A stretch of 64,000 nucleotides of DNA, taken from assembly GCA_034440635.1 (NCBI GenBank), contig JAOTON010002239.1, positions 1-64,000 on the forward strand, given 5' to 3'. The notes beneath the pieces were generated by a model. That model saw only the letters and a list, made by a program, of their open reading frames with translations, was not told the origin of the DNA and ran no database searches. Both the position numbers and the translations under genes were made by a program. Positions 19,099 to 31,796 of this stretch are shown in pieces. The first letter of the stretch is position 1, and each line of letters opens with the position of its first letter. This stretch comes from Lepas anatifera (lineage: Eukaryota > Arthropoda > Thecostraca > Lepadidae).

Positions 19099-21427
19099 TG
19101 ATACGAAGTGTCTCGATGACTGTGTGCCTTTAGTTAGGCGTCCACCGATGCATGGGCATTAATAGGTAACAGGTGGTAAACTATGGTGTATAGCCGGACC
19201 CTTGTTAAGTCACCTAGTAAATGGAAATCCTGTTTTTCTGATTAATATTTCGGGCACAGTACCTGCTCGAAATGGTGAAATATCATAAACAATGCATACG
19301 CACACACGGTCCACTCCACAGCCGAGGTCGGAGCGCGATGTCGATCTGACCCTGACTGCGAAGTCGACCCCTCTGTGTTTATTTTGTTTATGATATGGTG
19401 CGACTCCGAAGAAGACTATACCCAAAATGTGATTAGTAAAAATATTTTGTAATTTGTCTAATTGACTAAACGAGGAAGATCAGTTGACATAGTGTTTAAT
19501 GGCCTGTCATCTCGAATAATGGATGCGAAATGGATCTAATACACTGGGATTATATATTCGGCCGCCGCCCTTCATCAGAATCAGGTAGGTAAGCGATGGT
19601 CATAGCTTAGCAAGACCTCGAATTCGAGGTCGAATTCGAATTCAGCTTATAATCATGATTCTCGCCTCAGCACACCGAAACTTATAAACGAGGATAATGT
19701 CCTATTTTTCAAACTCTTGTTGTGCAAACAAAAAGTTCTTCGCTGCAGCACATCGCAATATTACCAGCAGGAAATATTGTTGCCTGGTGTTGTGCTACTT
19801 CTTTACGTTAGAGCACTGTGTGGGGCGGAAACGGCTCTAGGTGTGCGTAAATGCGTATCCTTGAGAAACCGGTCAGTCCTTCCCTCATCAAGCAGTTTCG
19901 AGGACCATGTGCGTGGCCGCGATTGACGCACTACCGCTTTATCCTTGCTCGAGATTGAGCGGATTTTTCGGACACTCAGAAACGGTTTTGAGAATGGTTG
20001 CTAAACGGTTTTACGAGAGAACATTCTAGATTCTCACTTAAGTCTGCTTGGGATCTTAAGAGTCATTTCATATTTGTTATCTCCAGTGAGAATCTTACCG
20101 TATGTCTCCATGCTAACCTAGACAGGAGTGCCTACAACCTGTGGGCCTTGGGTGTGGACCAGGCTTTTGACCACACCCGGAGTTCGATTATCTGGTGATC
20201 ATTTGAAGTTTATGTTGAACATGTCCCTGTCAGTGTGGATTTGCACTGTTCCGCTCGCTGCGGCTGGTCTCCGGCTGTAGCCCGCTAAAAACCAATTGCT
20301 CACTTATACTTATTGTGTAGCCAATACCCCGGTGGTTCCCAAATGTTGGGTTATGACCTGATGTGGGGTCGCTGAACCATTCCGTGGCGGTGAGCAGTGT
20401 TCCAGGGAAGTGAAATAGGTACATACATTGGTAAATGATTAACACTATTCTTTCGGTAAACCGGCATTGATTTCTAGTGGTGGATTTATGTATATAGTGC
20501 TCTGACTATTTTAAAAGGGTTCTCATGCTAGGAGTGCTTGGAACCACTCCCACATTGCATTCGCTGACCTTTTTATGTCAGTGTGACATGTCATTCACAT
20601 TTTTGACAATATTTACCTCAGAGAGATTGTGTACATCATCTGTGTTGTATGTTTTTTGCGGGCATGCTATAACATGTTTGCAAAATATCTGAAAAAAGCA
20701 AAGAAGAATATTGGACAGAAATATGTTTTCAAACTGTTTGAATGATTCTGATATTTAAATCCGCTGACTTTCCTGCTAGTTGTTGGGACATGAGATGAAT
20801 AAATTGGAGCTCAAAATATAACCTGTGGCATTCTTTAACGGAAAGAACAATGAAGAAAATGTTGCTCGTTAGTTAAGTTATGCAAAAACTTGTGAACAGG
20901 TGAGCAAAAACTAGGATACCGGATTGAAGAAATAAAGATTCACAAAATTCGCGCTGTAGGTACATTCAACGCAACCAGGAATATATATCTTCGATTTATG
21001 CTCAATGGACCCAGGAAAATATGTTGACGATGAAAGACTTAAAGCGAAGAGGAAAACATGTCTATAAGAAACCTGGAAACGTGTCCAAGGGCTTTAGAGA
21101 TGCACAAAGAAAAAGGATAAGTAATCTTTATGGGAGTTTTATTGACGTCAAATGGAAGTAGGGGGTAAGTGGGGAGTTCGTACCGTCAAAGCTACTACGT
21201 CGCTCCAAGCGGAATGACAGTATGGATCCCTTACCCGGCTACGGTGCTTTCTAACGTTCAGGACCTTGCAATGCTGGCTTTCCCAGCTGGAAACTGACCA
21301 ATTACCATACTAGCGCGAAGGGAGTCATCGGTAGTCGTAGCCGACAGGGGCCGCGGTTCTCTCCTCAATGTGCTGCAGTGACTTGCAGAGCCCATAGCGC
21401 GCTCTGCGTGCGTGTGTGTATTATGGG
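19099..21427. other. Intergenic, no gene recognised
   Basis: This is AT-rich unique sequence. A short palindrome-like ATTCGAGGTCGAATTCGAATT lies near 19620. Nothing else is supported. Confidence 0.45.
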
Positions 21428-21676
21428 ATGATCCAGGGGCAGGAGGGGGCACTTTCCCTCGATCGACCCTCCGGCGCCCCCTGAAATGGTCGCGGGTGGC
21501 GTCCCCGCTCCCCCACTTTCACTGAAATGCCGATCCACCTCAGGATGCGAATATCAGTGCCCCTGGGATAGAATTCGGCGCCCACCTTATAGCTTTTCAC
21601 CTCCACCCTGATTCAGATGACCCTCCTTTCTGACACCGCGCCCCAACTCCGGTCAGGAATCCTGGATCCGCCTATG
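21428..21676. mobile_element. Diverged hAT-like MITE related to the 5182 element
   Basis: The right end CCTGGATCCGCCTATG is identical to the 5182-5446 family. The left end (GGGATGATCCAGGGGCAGG) is degenerate. The interior shares CGATCGACC, GGCGCCCCCTGAAA and GGTGGGCGCC-like blocks with that element, in inverted orientation. No clean 8-bp duplication remains. Confidence 0.6.
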
Positions 21677-22767
21677 GTGCACATTCGTGCATTTTAGGGC
21701 ACTTCCGTTTCTAAAGGTATGCGGTGGTCGTAATTATCCTGTTTCCATGAGTTTGACTGGAGATTGCTTTGTTCCACGCTGTCAGTGCGTAATATGACTA
21801 AGCCTACTTGTATCAGAAGTTTTACGGTTGTCCTTGGTCTCTGTGGCCGGGCAGACAAAGCACATTCGAGGGGGTTCTGAATTGTCCTCCTGAGATTAAA
21901 AAGACAAGAGGCCATGGAAATGCCCACTCGGGGTCGTATAGGGACTTGAGCGATTTGCTGTAAATCCAGATGTCCAGAATTTAGCTCAGTTGACTCCCAA
22001 ACAGTTGGCACTGGGAAATGTTGATAATGGGCCAGTACTGGACAGTGTTGACATGTATATGTGCTAGGTAGTTCTCAAATTAAGATAAAATGCTGAAGGT
22101 CACTTTTTGTAACATGGGCTGACAGTTTCCCGCTACCTTGACATTATTAAAGTGTATCTCTGAACTCATATAATGTTAGAATGCCTTCAACATGCTACAT
22201 TTATTTCCTGTAGCCCGCGGTTGCTATCGATGTCGATAGATGCCGGACTAACCGTAACGGCCAAGCTCACCCGAAGCTGCATTGGTGACTGCTCAGTCAG
22301 ATCGGTGAAAGCTTTGTGATTGATGATTCTAGGAAAGCAATCGTGGTTGTCGCCGTGACTCGAATGTATTTTTTGTGGCTTATTCACATGCTCTTGCAGC
22401 ATTCTCTTTGTCTCTGGATAACACTCTAGTCCGTTGGTCCTCATGTGTCAACGTGTTGGTATAAGAGTCTCTTCATGTTTGATTTGTTTGGTACAATGCT
22501 CGTTCCCCTCTCCCCTCCCCCTGAATATCAAAGCTAAGTAATATGCTTGGAGCGAAACCTCGGTACCAGTATTAAAAGCATGCTCCTTCTCTAAAAAACG
22601 AATTAAAAAAAGCAATACGGGTAGGTATACCTATATTAAGTGTAGATAATCAATGTAGTGCATCCAAGTCATGCGATTTATAGAGATCGGGTGTAGTATC
22701 TGGATTATTGGAAATTGCCCCCGGAATAGTGCAATATTCACGAAGAATGCTACAAAATTATTTCCAG
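21677..22767. other. Intergenic, no gene recognised
   Basis: No coding feature or structured repeat is visible. Confidence 0.45.
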
Positions 22768-22914
22768 GACTAGCGGACGCAGAGGGGAGGGTGGAGGGGG
22801 CAAGGGGCCATGGTTCCCCAAAATGACGAAATTTTGACCGATTTTCGTATAAAAAACACTATGTTTTAACGATTTCTCCCAAGTCTCCACAACGGCGCTC
22901 CTGCATCCGCCCCT
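22768..22914. mobile_element. hAT-like MITE fragment, same family as 54107-54297
   Basis: The edges AGCGGACGCAGAGG and GCATCCGCCCCTG form an imperfect inverted repeat. The interior (AAATTTTGACCGATTTTCGT then a TTTTAACGATTTCTCCCAA-like block) aligns with the element at 54107-54297. I found no convincing target duplication. Confidence 0.5.
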
Positions 22915-23292
22915 GATTCCCAGAGCACCTGGGAGCGGCTGCTACCAGAAAAAAGACGACAGGGGATAGATTCACCGAGGACACACAGAACAAACTGACA
23001 TTTTGATTCAGCGCGGTACTTAAAATTCTTGCTGCCTCCGCCACTTGTCTACTGGCTCTTTAGCAGTTTCTGATTCCTTCCACGTCATGTGATGCCAAGC
23101 TTTGGTCGCTTGTTGCAGTCATGGCTATACACCGTTGCTAGTCTTGGCTGTGTTGGCGTACTTAGTTGGCTAGGAATTGGTCAGAACATTTTTTTTACCA
23201 ATCAACCGATCGGCTCAGAATCGTACATGAGGTCCTTTTCCCGCCGTGCTCCGTTGAGTTGATGAGTTGAGCTGTTCGTCTGCAGTCTACAC

Positions 23293-23388
23293 TCGGCCAC
23301 GCGAGACGGCGCTGCGTTCCGTTTCCGCCGGACACCCGGCCACGCGAGACGGCGCTGTGTTCCGTTTCCGCCGGGTGGGCGGTCGGCG
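23293..23388 (+). repeat. Two tandem GC-rich copies of about 45 bp
   Basis: CGGCCACGCGAGACGGCGCT followed by GTTCCGTTTCCGCCGG occurs twice in succession at about 45-bp spacing, at the upstream edge of a GC-rich island. Confidence 0.75.
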
Positions 23389-23403
23389 GCCGTCCGGCCC
23401 TGC

Positions 23404-23717
23404 GTGAGATCCGTTACTCGCCAGTGCAGCCCCGCCCGTCGCCACAACGCGGTGCCAAGGTCTCCGTCTGCGGCGACCCCTTCTGCGATGCTGACTGCGC
23501 GGCACGCGGTCTTGCCGCGGCGGCCACGCCGACAGTGCGTGCCGGGGCCTGTGGGAGGGCTGTGCCCGGCTCAGGGGGGCGGCATCAGAGCCACGCCCTG
23601 TGGCGCGCCGGCGTCTTCTCACCCCAGCCTGACGCTCTGTGTACACCGTCTGACACTGTGATAAGTCGAGAACGAACTTGTATGGGATCCTTCAAGCCAT
23701 TGCATTGTATATTTTAG
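23404..23717 (+). other. GC-rich island with possible unrecognised exon
   Basis: A roughly 350-bp GC-rich island stands out from AT-rich surroundings. One frame is Cys-rich (KVSVCGDPFCDADCAARG near 23450-23510), as an exon of a Cys-rich secreted protein could be. It lacks a start codon, and the only splice sites are weak (GCCAGTGCAG near 23424). I do not recognise a family. It may be non-coding. Confidence 0.2.
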
Positions 23718-24028
23718 GTGACAAGGGCCTGTATTACCGTACCAGAGTTCACTCATCCAGGATCCCCCCATGAACCGAGAGAGGATCTCCAGCCCTGATT
23801 AGTAATATGTATCTTACTCCGCGTTTAATTTTCATTGTTCCGCCTCTGATGATTTTTTTGCATCGCGCAATTTATCTCGATGTCAAAGATGTCACGCACT
23901 ATCTGACGTTTGCTAATCTACGCAAGGGAAAGCTGGTAAAATGTATGCATGTATTTCACTATATTTTTCCACATACCACATATTCTCATGTACCTACGCT
24001 GAAACTGTAATTGAATTGTTTACAAAAC

Positions 24029-24360
24029 TTAAGCAAACCAGTTCAATGGCCAATGTAGCCAATTGACCTTTCCACGAAGCAATGTGTTTGGCGGTCTCCC
24101 GCACCCTAGTGGTCGGCGCGCCGGGTCGGCCCCTGGAGTGGAGCCGGGGCCGGGACCCAAGCCGCTAACGGGACCGGCCTGCCGGCACGCCACCGGCAGG
24201 TATCTATCGTGCGGGGGTGCTGAGGGGATTGTCTCCTCCCCCTCCCCCTCTCCCCGGCGCTGCGTGGTCGCGCATTCCTCCCGCCTACGGCGCGGTGGAG
24301 CTGGCCACGTGGGCCGGCGACCTGGAGACATGAATGAGGAGACACGTCGCGAAAAGTAGG
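24029..24360. other. Second GC-rich island, function unknown
   Basis: This GC-rich stretch is open on both strands for about 100 codons (composition effect) and has no recognisable motif. It could be a CpG-rich promoter or a remnant repeat. Confidence 0.3.
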
Positions 24361-24954
24361 GTCTGTATGGGAAGTTGATAGGTCCGCCACGTACTCATAT
24401 CCACGAGTCATTCGTGCGTGGTGAAGCTCGCATGTTTTCAAGCTAGTTCTCGCGTAAATCTAAAGCGGTGGGTTCACTAAGGTTATTCAGAATGGACTAA
24501 CATGACTAGACGTGGGCTGAACTTCTGCGCCGGAGGCCACGCTCTGACACCCGTCTGAGCAAGTGGAATAGGCTTATTAAATGGACAGGTCTACCGAATA
24601 GAGATTTTACTTTAATTTCGGCATCCCAGTGGTGGGACCTGACACAAGTTCCGACCTGGACTCTGCCGGTATCAACTGGGTATGCGCTGGGGACGCCAGA
24701 GATAGGATAATGAAGGGATGTTAGTCGAATTTATACGACCTTACTCAGCTAGATACTTCCTAGAAATATTGTGGAGCTTAAATGTGAGTGTGAATGTTCG
24801 TATGCCTCAGTTTAACATTTTAACTGACGCGAACTTTGAAATTAAGTCGCAAGGGCAATGATACAAATCAGCCAGTGAAGAAACACATTCAAGTACCGAT
24901 TTAGAAATTGCTTATACGGCGATTGGAGGAATCTTGATACCTTTTAGTCATAAG

Positions 24955-25072
24955 ATACCTCGATATCTATTAGTCATAGGTAAGAGATTCTTTTAGAAGA
25001 ATCTCGTACCTCAGGTCTTACCTAAGAGATTCTCTTAGAGGAATCTCATACCTCTTAGCAACTGTCATCATT
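24955..25072. repeat. Pair of hairpin-forming inverted repeats
   Basis: AAGAGATTCTTTTAGAAG AATCTCGTACC and AAGAGATTCTCTTAGAGG AATCTCATACC lie about 50 bp apart. Each is a near-perfect stem, and both are bordered by GGTA(A/C) and TACCT boxes. The preceding TACCTCGATATC adds a third short palindrome. Confidence 0.65.
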
Positions 25073-26214
25073 CAGACGTCCTTTCAATCTAACAATCTGT
25101 ACTCGCTTCAGTATCGAATTTACATCGAGATCTGTGCCGAGGCTGAGGCGGATGATGTCGGGGCCAATCCAATTTGCCGGCGCCGGAACCAAAGTTTCTT
25201 ACAAAGGTGTAATTGTCTCTCAATTTCTGTATTTAGGCTGTCTGTAAATAGGGATATGTTGATGGGAATGATTTGAATGCATACAAGTAAAATAATATAG
25301 ATGATTTGTCAGCTTAGTCCTAGCTATTGAAATTCGCAGGCTCTTAATCTTATTGTTAAGAATAAGCTCTGATGTTTTACAATATTTTCATCAACCATCA
25401 GGATGCAACCTGTTTTGATAACCTTTCGTAAATAATACGTTATTCGGTCCATCCCGACATAAGTGTTGGTATTGGTGTGAACTAAGAAGCAACGGAAATA
25501 GCTCCCGAGATTCTCTCACCACATACCGGATGTCGTCGGTATTTCTCTTTTCGAGCCAGTTTGAGAAAGATGGGGAAAGGTGGAGATGCCTAGAAGTAGC
25601 ACTGAGACCTGAAGACATTATTTTTCCTGTTGGGAGGCAGCGGCTTGGAATGTCAGGCCAGGTAAATACCTTGCCATCATAAAATGTATGACTGTAACAC
25701 GCACCTTGTTTTATAGCTGTATCATTTTTAGTGCCTATAATCTGATTTAAATGATGCTGACTGATGAGATATGAGGGTCGGCCCAAAAGTAACGCCATAA
25801 CTTCGGGGGCTCCGCCCAAAAGTGACACCATGACGTGGTGAGGGGATGGGGGTCGGAAACTCCTAAAAAAGTGATTTCATTTTTTGAGCATCCCCTAAAA
25901 GGAAGACCAGTTGAAATTCAGCAGGTAATAAAGTAAAGTACTTCTCCATTACATGGCTGACAAATATAACCTGCACTGCACAGACAGTGGTGGATCCAAG
26001 GGGAGTGGGAAGGCATTTGGTCCCCGCCCCCCCAAGCGAAAAAGCTTGGGGCAAACCCATGTTTCCCCCAAAGCAGTCGACCTTTTGCGCCTCGGTTCCT
26101 TTTCACTTTATAAGCGAGTTTTTCGTGTTTCAACTGAACCAGTCAACTTCAAACAGACCTTAGTCAACTTCAGTATAAACATTTGACCTTGGTCCTCTTG
26201 ATACTTAAAATCGT
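25073..26214. other. Intergenic, no gene recognised
   Basis: The 146-codon minus-strand frame at 25391-25831 has no recognisable domain. GTGGTGGATCCAAGGGG near 25989 looks like a lone hAT-MITE end. Confidence 0.4.
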
Positions 26215-26480
26215 TTTTCAATAAATGATCCTTCGATAGTAAAAGTAAGCATCTTGTGGCCACATCTTTCGCCCTCTGACGTTTTTTCTTTTGCTTTTCG
26301 ACTTGGGCTTGCCCCCCCCCAACCCCACCGGCGAGTTAAATTGTGGCCAAATCTGCCTCCGCGTGACGTTTTTGTTTAGCTTTGCTTGTCGACCTAGTTT
26401 TGTCCTCCAGAACCTACGGGCTAGTTAAACTATGGCCAAATCTGTCTCCGCGTGACGATTTTTCTTGCCTTTCGAATTTA
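26215..26480 (+). repeat. Dispersed repeat, copy A
   Basis: Shares ATCCTTCGATAG, CATCTTGTGGCCACATCT, TTCGACTTGGG(C/T)TT..CCCCCC and CGCGTGACGTTT blocks in the same order with 36645-36858. Inside, GTTAAA.T(G)TGGCCAAATCTG..CCGCGTGACG repeats about every 100 bp. The family is unknown. Confidence 0.65.
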
Positions 26481-26639
26481 GTTGCGCCTAGTTTTAGTTC
26501 GCTTTTAACCCAAAGTATGCCACCTTGCCTACTCGAGAATCTCGGGTGGGGGACATGGCCCCCTGCCCGCCCCCCTTTGGTTGCGCTGCCGGGACAGACG
26601 CACTAACAGTTACCCTCCTAATACAAACATACAAACTCG

Positions 26640-26910
26640 TGTATGAAGAAATGAGCATAAGAAATAAAAGTACCAATAAATGCAAATACGAAGAAATGCG
26701 GATGCGATGAAACGTGGATACCGAGGATTTACGGTACGAAGGTTCGCGTATACGATGTTTGCGGAAATGAAGAAATACTAAACGAATATTTTCAGATGCG
26801 AAGAAATGCGATACAAAGTTATGATGCGAACAAACGTGGGTACGAAGATCTGCTCACGAATATTTGCGTACGAAGAAACGCGTTACGAAGAAATACATTA
26901 GGAAGAAATG
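26640..26910 (+). repeat. Degenerate short tandem repeat around ACGAAGAAATGCG
   Basis: About fifteen imperfect copies of a 12-16-bp unit related to TACGAAGAAATGCG. Spacing and sequence are eroded, so this is an old array. Confidence 0.6.
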
Positions 26911-27579
26911 CCTGGATGGTCTCGTGATGACTAGAGCAATATAATCACGATTTTTCCAAGCATAGTTCTAATATTTAGTGTAATATTTATTTACGTGCTG
27001 GTGCAAACTAAGCAGAAAACAGCTTGGAGCTGGGTTCTGAACAGCCCCACATGCACTTGACCTTCGCGCGCATGTCCTCGTCTCTGTAATTGAGGGACCT
27101 CCAACTCTGGAGGCAACCACGAACTGTTAGCCCGGAGCCAAAGGAGCGCACGCGCAGGTGCTGAATATTCGCGTTAGAAGCAAAGCCACGTGAGAAGCGG
27201 CGTTTGTAACCACACTGGGGTATCGTGGAAGATGGGAGGAGAGCCCAAGGCCCTCTGCGTACAACCGACCTTCAGCTCTCCCCAGACAATCTAACGTGCC
27301 GTGACCTTGTCCGGCACTGGACCCGCCATACCCGTTAAGAGTGGTGCTCCAGCAGCCACGCAAGGGAAGCCCTCTCACGAGGACGTTTTTTGTGAACAAA
27401 CTGGGGACTTTTTAGTCCCAGCCCCTCCCAATGGTCCTCAGGCCCCGGAGCTTTTCTCCACTGGGTACCAGTGCCCTTCTAGTCCGAAATATTCATAATG
27501 GTCCGTTCTCTGTTCTGCGGGGGGCTTTTGTATCCTCTGCTGAAGGCTGTTATGACTTTCTTACTAAGTTTATTGTGCA

Positions 27580-27768
27580 CAGGGGGTGTAGCCAAGGGGG
27601 GGCGGCAGGGACAGCCGCCAACCCCCTCCTAAGGGCCCGAAGGGCCCTCTTGAGGACACTATTCTGTAACAAGCAGGGCACTTTTTACCCATCCGGGCCC
27701 TTTTGGCACTGTCTCAGGGGCCCTTTTCAGGGCGTCGCCCCCTGACCGAAATCCTGGCTACGCCCCTG
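27580..27768. mobile_element. hAT-like MITE with near-perfect 8-bp target duplication
   Basis: The ends CAGGGGGTGTAGCCAAGG and CCTGGCTACGCCCCTG are inverted repeats. The flanks ATTGTGCA (27572-27579) and ATGGTGCA (27769-27776) match at 7 of 8 bases. The 189-bp body contains GGGCCCGAAGGGCCCTC, shared with the MITE at 51216-51486, so the two are one family. Confidence 0.82.
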
Positions 27769-27776
27769 ATGGTGCA

Positions 27777-29807
27777 AAGCAGGAAACAGAAGAACTCGTC
27801 AAATTAAACAAGACTTCCCTTTTGACTGTTGAAGTGTGCGCCTTTGAGCTGTCATAGTGACCTTTCCCTCTTTGGTTCTTGATACAATTTGCTAGAAAAG
27901 AATGCACTGCCCCGCATGTCACGAACACTGCCCTACATATCAGGTCACGCGCCAAGCCTTTTCATCCACTGTGCACTTCCAAGTAGATGACTCAGCACAA
28001 TACGCACGACCCTTCTTCAGTGTCCTCCGTGGCACAGTTTGTCAGAGGTCGCCGATGCCGTGCAATGCTGATGGCTTCAGTTGGAATGATGTGCAGAGGA
28101 GTGGGCTGTGCCGAGGTGTGCACAATTTCTTGGCGCGTGCTTCATATTACGAGCTGCGGTTGTAAGCCAAAACGAGTGGCTCCATCAAGTGCTGCCACAT
28201 ATGTGAATTTACAATTCTTACTTTTATATCTTCCCTGGATCAAAGCGTGATAAGCTCTTCTTTTCTGTTTTTTTCTCACAGGAGATAGGGAAATGCTTCG
28301 GTCGGCAATTCATGTGATGGTGTCTCACACTTTTTAATGTCTTGTTCCATGAAACAAGGGGATTCTAGCGTATACGTTAATTGGTTGGTTAGATATTATG
28401 TTTTTATTTAATGAGGAGAAGGCAGATTTGGAAAAATTCTTCAGGGTGACTAAACGAATTTGGACGCCCTGAAAGCCGGATAACAAACTGGCTGTGGAAA
28501 TGACCACAGAGGTTCGATCTTTACCATCATCGACGATAATCTGTTGAACACTATTTGTTGGGTGAGAACGAAATTGCAAGAACTGGATAATCGATCAACT
28601 ACTTCCGTGATGCCTAAACAAATCCGCTCGCTAGGTAACAGAGATGAATAAATATTTACATAGGCCTTTAAGCTTGATACTCCTCCTGAGCAGCAGCAGC
28701 AGATATGGGCTGGTCCTTTTGAGAAAACAACCGGAAGCTCAGAAGTCTGCAATTTGCACTAAAAGGAATTGCAGTATCCTGACCCAGATACCTGTCGGAC
28801 GCAATTTCTGTATCTTCATCCGCCCATGCACGTGAGATGATCTAAATGCCCCTAATGTTTGTGTGGGCTGTTGTAACGTCGGCTGACGCAATTTGTGCGT
28901 TTGCCAGGCCCATCACGTGAGACCGGCCGCTGCGTAGGTGCTCGTGCCTTCGCCGCTTCAATGTTTGGTATACCAGATGACCTTCAGTTGTCGGGTTCGC
29001 ATATTTGACAGAATTCCTCATGTGGTTCATCTAAGATGCGGAAGTTATGCAAGACGTTTTCTGTGTGACTTGTATTTTTCCATTAAATTTGGTGAGTACA
29101 GGTTTGAAATGCTTTAGACTACTTTTCGTGAGCTTGTTTGTGTTACGTGTGAGAATGGGCGCTATGTTCACTCTGCACGCGATGCAGGGGTCAGTTTTGC
29201 TTTATCTGACGGTGTTTGTGGTCGGCCTTCTGTTGTAAACGCCATCGACTGACCATTACAACCGGGAATCACAAGCCACATTCAGATCAGGGGCGAACCC
29301 CCATGCCAGGCATACCTGCGCTCAAGAAACTCATTTCCTGTCTTGTCTTGGAATACTGACAGGTCTCAAACCTGTTTACGGACTTTATCTTAGACGAACC
29401 TCCATAACGAAGGCTTACGAGGCACATCTTATTCACGAAATAATGGTTTAGTGGAATAAACAATATGAAGCCCAGGGTTGCAAAATGAGCCAAGTCCCGT
29501 GATATCTGGAAATTTCGTTTTGAAACTGTTGTTGCTATTAAATACCGTCGGTTACGCGCCCCAACTTACTGACTTCCCATTCGGTGCAATTTTGTCTATT
29601 GTGCCCCATTTGCGGGACATATTTTTGTTTTCCTTACTTTGGCAACAGTTAATAAATGAATCTATATATATCTGGTGCGTGGGCCTCGAGCCCAACTAGT
29701 GTTCTGAATCCAATAACTTGTTATGAAATATCCGAATCTCACACCATTAAGCAAGAGATTAGAAACGTAGAAAATAAGTTAGTTTTAAGAATGCCAGATC
29801 ACCAAGG
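27777..29807. other. Intergenic, no gene recognised
   Basis: Only short open frames without motif. No array or element was identified. Confidence 0.45.
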
Positions 29808-30012
29808 GGCCGGGGTGGCCTAGTGGCTTCGTTGTCAGTCTGCGGAGCGGATAGCATGGATTAACGTGGGTTCAATCCCCACGGCGGGAAACCGCCTTCC
29901 GTGTCCGAGCTGACCCGGTGGAGAGGATCTTTAAACATCCGCGCCAATACCCCCTGTAATTGGGCAAGTGTGCCTGTGGCCTGTTGGGAGTGGCCCTAAT
30001 AAAATAAATAAA
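29808..30012 (+). mobile_element. tRNA-derived SINE with A-rich tail
   Basis: Pol III promoter boxes are visible: A box GTGGCCTAGTGG (near 29824) and B box GGGTTCAATCCCC (near 29868). A tRNA-unrelated body ending in CCCTAATAAAATAAATAAAA follows. The head does not fold into a canonical tRNA, and the body differs from the other SINEs in this window. Confidence 0.75.
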
Positions 30013-31796
30013 AAGTTTTCTGTGGAAGTTTCAGATTTCAGATATTTTAATTCCATCCCTGAATAATGCGATCTTATATTTTTGCGCGAGTTTGTGCGGC
30101 TCCAGATGTGATTTTTTTATTTGAATGGGAGGAACAGAATGGCCTGAATATTCGGGTCAGTCTCAGTTTTGTCCCCGTCGCTCCACTTTGATCGGGTCTT
30201 AGTTCGAACTGATGCCAGTGGAAGTTTTCCTCCTTGACAGCAACTCTCGTATCTGCCGACTTAAATAAACGTTTTTTCTCTTTCCTGTCGACTAGTTCAT
30301 TGTAGGCAAAACATTTCCAATAAAAACGTTTCTCCAGAAGCTGTGTGCCTGTGCTCTAACACCAATGTTTGTCAGCACGCGTTAGTATCAGTGGTAAAAA
30401 GCTCGAGAACGAAGTCGCTTGGTGACACTGATAGGTGTGCTCTCTGTTAAAGACGTGGCGAGGACTCCAGATTCGCACCTTTCGGCAGCCGCCGCTTTAA
30501 GGTCGCAGGAATTGTACAACAACAATACAATGAGCTTTAGAAGACACAGTTTGAACGCTACAGTGACATGTGACAAATGGTGTAGCATGGGAGGGAAAGG
30601 GTGTATCCCCGTCCATTTTGACTGTTTTTATCATGCAGAGGCATAACTAGAAAGGATTATAAGTAGATAGAATAGAATAGAAATTATAGAATAGAAATGA
30701 TTTGAACTTAAAGCAACTTAACTATCCATGGCTAATGGTAGACGTGATATGCCGCTGGAGGTTTTCTGACAATGCCACTGCAGGCAGCTGTCGCTTTAGC
30801 CGTATCGCCCATCTCCCAGTGAGATCTGCGGGCGGGACGGTCTCTGGCACACATCTCGGGTCCAGTGCCGACCGCGCCGGTCTCCGGGGCCGCTGGCAAC
30901 ACCGGTTACCAGGCCCGGTCAGCCGCGCGCCGCAGCCGGCGGCAGGGTGCGCGTCCTTTTTGTGCCTGTCATACGGGGAAAACATCGGAACAGCGGGTCA
31001 GGAACACCAGCTGGCAACAGGCCAACGCATACCTGGCGGGTGGACGCCGGCGCCGGTCGGCATGGGGTGAGGTGGTACCACCCCGTCCGCGGCGGGCTCG
31101 GACGGTCACGCGGGACGGTCATGTCAGAATCACGGCGCCCTCGGCCGAACGGCGACAAACAGGTACTTTTTATTGACCTGAAGGGAAGAACGGCTATAGG
31201 CAGTGCACAAAAACCCCGTCCTACCCAAATAAGACGGATCATGGGGCGGCTCAGGACTGTGGATGAGAGGGGGATACCCCCACCCGTTTCTACCCCTTGG
31301 CTACCCCTTGCCTTCGGCTCGTTCAGTGCCCTGTGGACCGGAAGTGGCACGGGCGGGAGCCGTTCGTTGGACTCAACAGTTCTGCAAAGCTTTAGTTTAT
31401 TGGGGTAAGCGGTCAATGCCGGCTTTTCGGGGGTGGCTGTAGCCCTTTTAACTCCTCTCCTTCACATTCATTCACAAGGGGTAGTTATTAGACGGTGCTT
31501 TCCGGTAGTTTGTTTGATAGAGCGTTGGGCTCGGTGCTGCTGAGGCCTATGGAATGGTGAAGGGAGAGGGCTCGGGGCCGATTTCCCTGAGAAACTCGGC
31601 GCTCAATCTTTCACCTGAAGTTTACCAGCTGGCCACTGATCCGTGGAAGGGTGACCTGGGCGGGGCGGCCGTCCCGGTGCTTGATGGGACGTTAATCGTT
31701 GGATGTCCAATTTAACCGCCATTGTATTTGTCGGAATTCCTTGTCGGGGTGGTAGGGTCTTCGGCTTGGAGAGACCAGTTCCTTGACAGCTAATTA
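30013..31796. other. Intergenic, GC-rich middle, unassigned
   Basis: Between 30790 and 31400 the DNA is GC-rich and open on both strands (165 codons minus at 30919-31416, 153 codons plus at 30947-31408). Neither frame has a family signature. GATAGAGCGTTGGGCTC with GGGGCCGATTTCCC near 31515-31590 resembles tRNA A and B boxes and may be another SINE head. Confidence 0.3.

Noticed and set aside
25391..25831. 146-codon minus frame
   Set aside because: No domain or conserved pattern; unsupported as a gene.
30919..31416. 165-codon minus and 153-codon plus overlapping frames
   Set aside because: Both strands are open because of GC composition; no motif or signal supports either.
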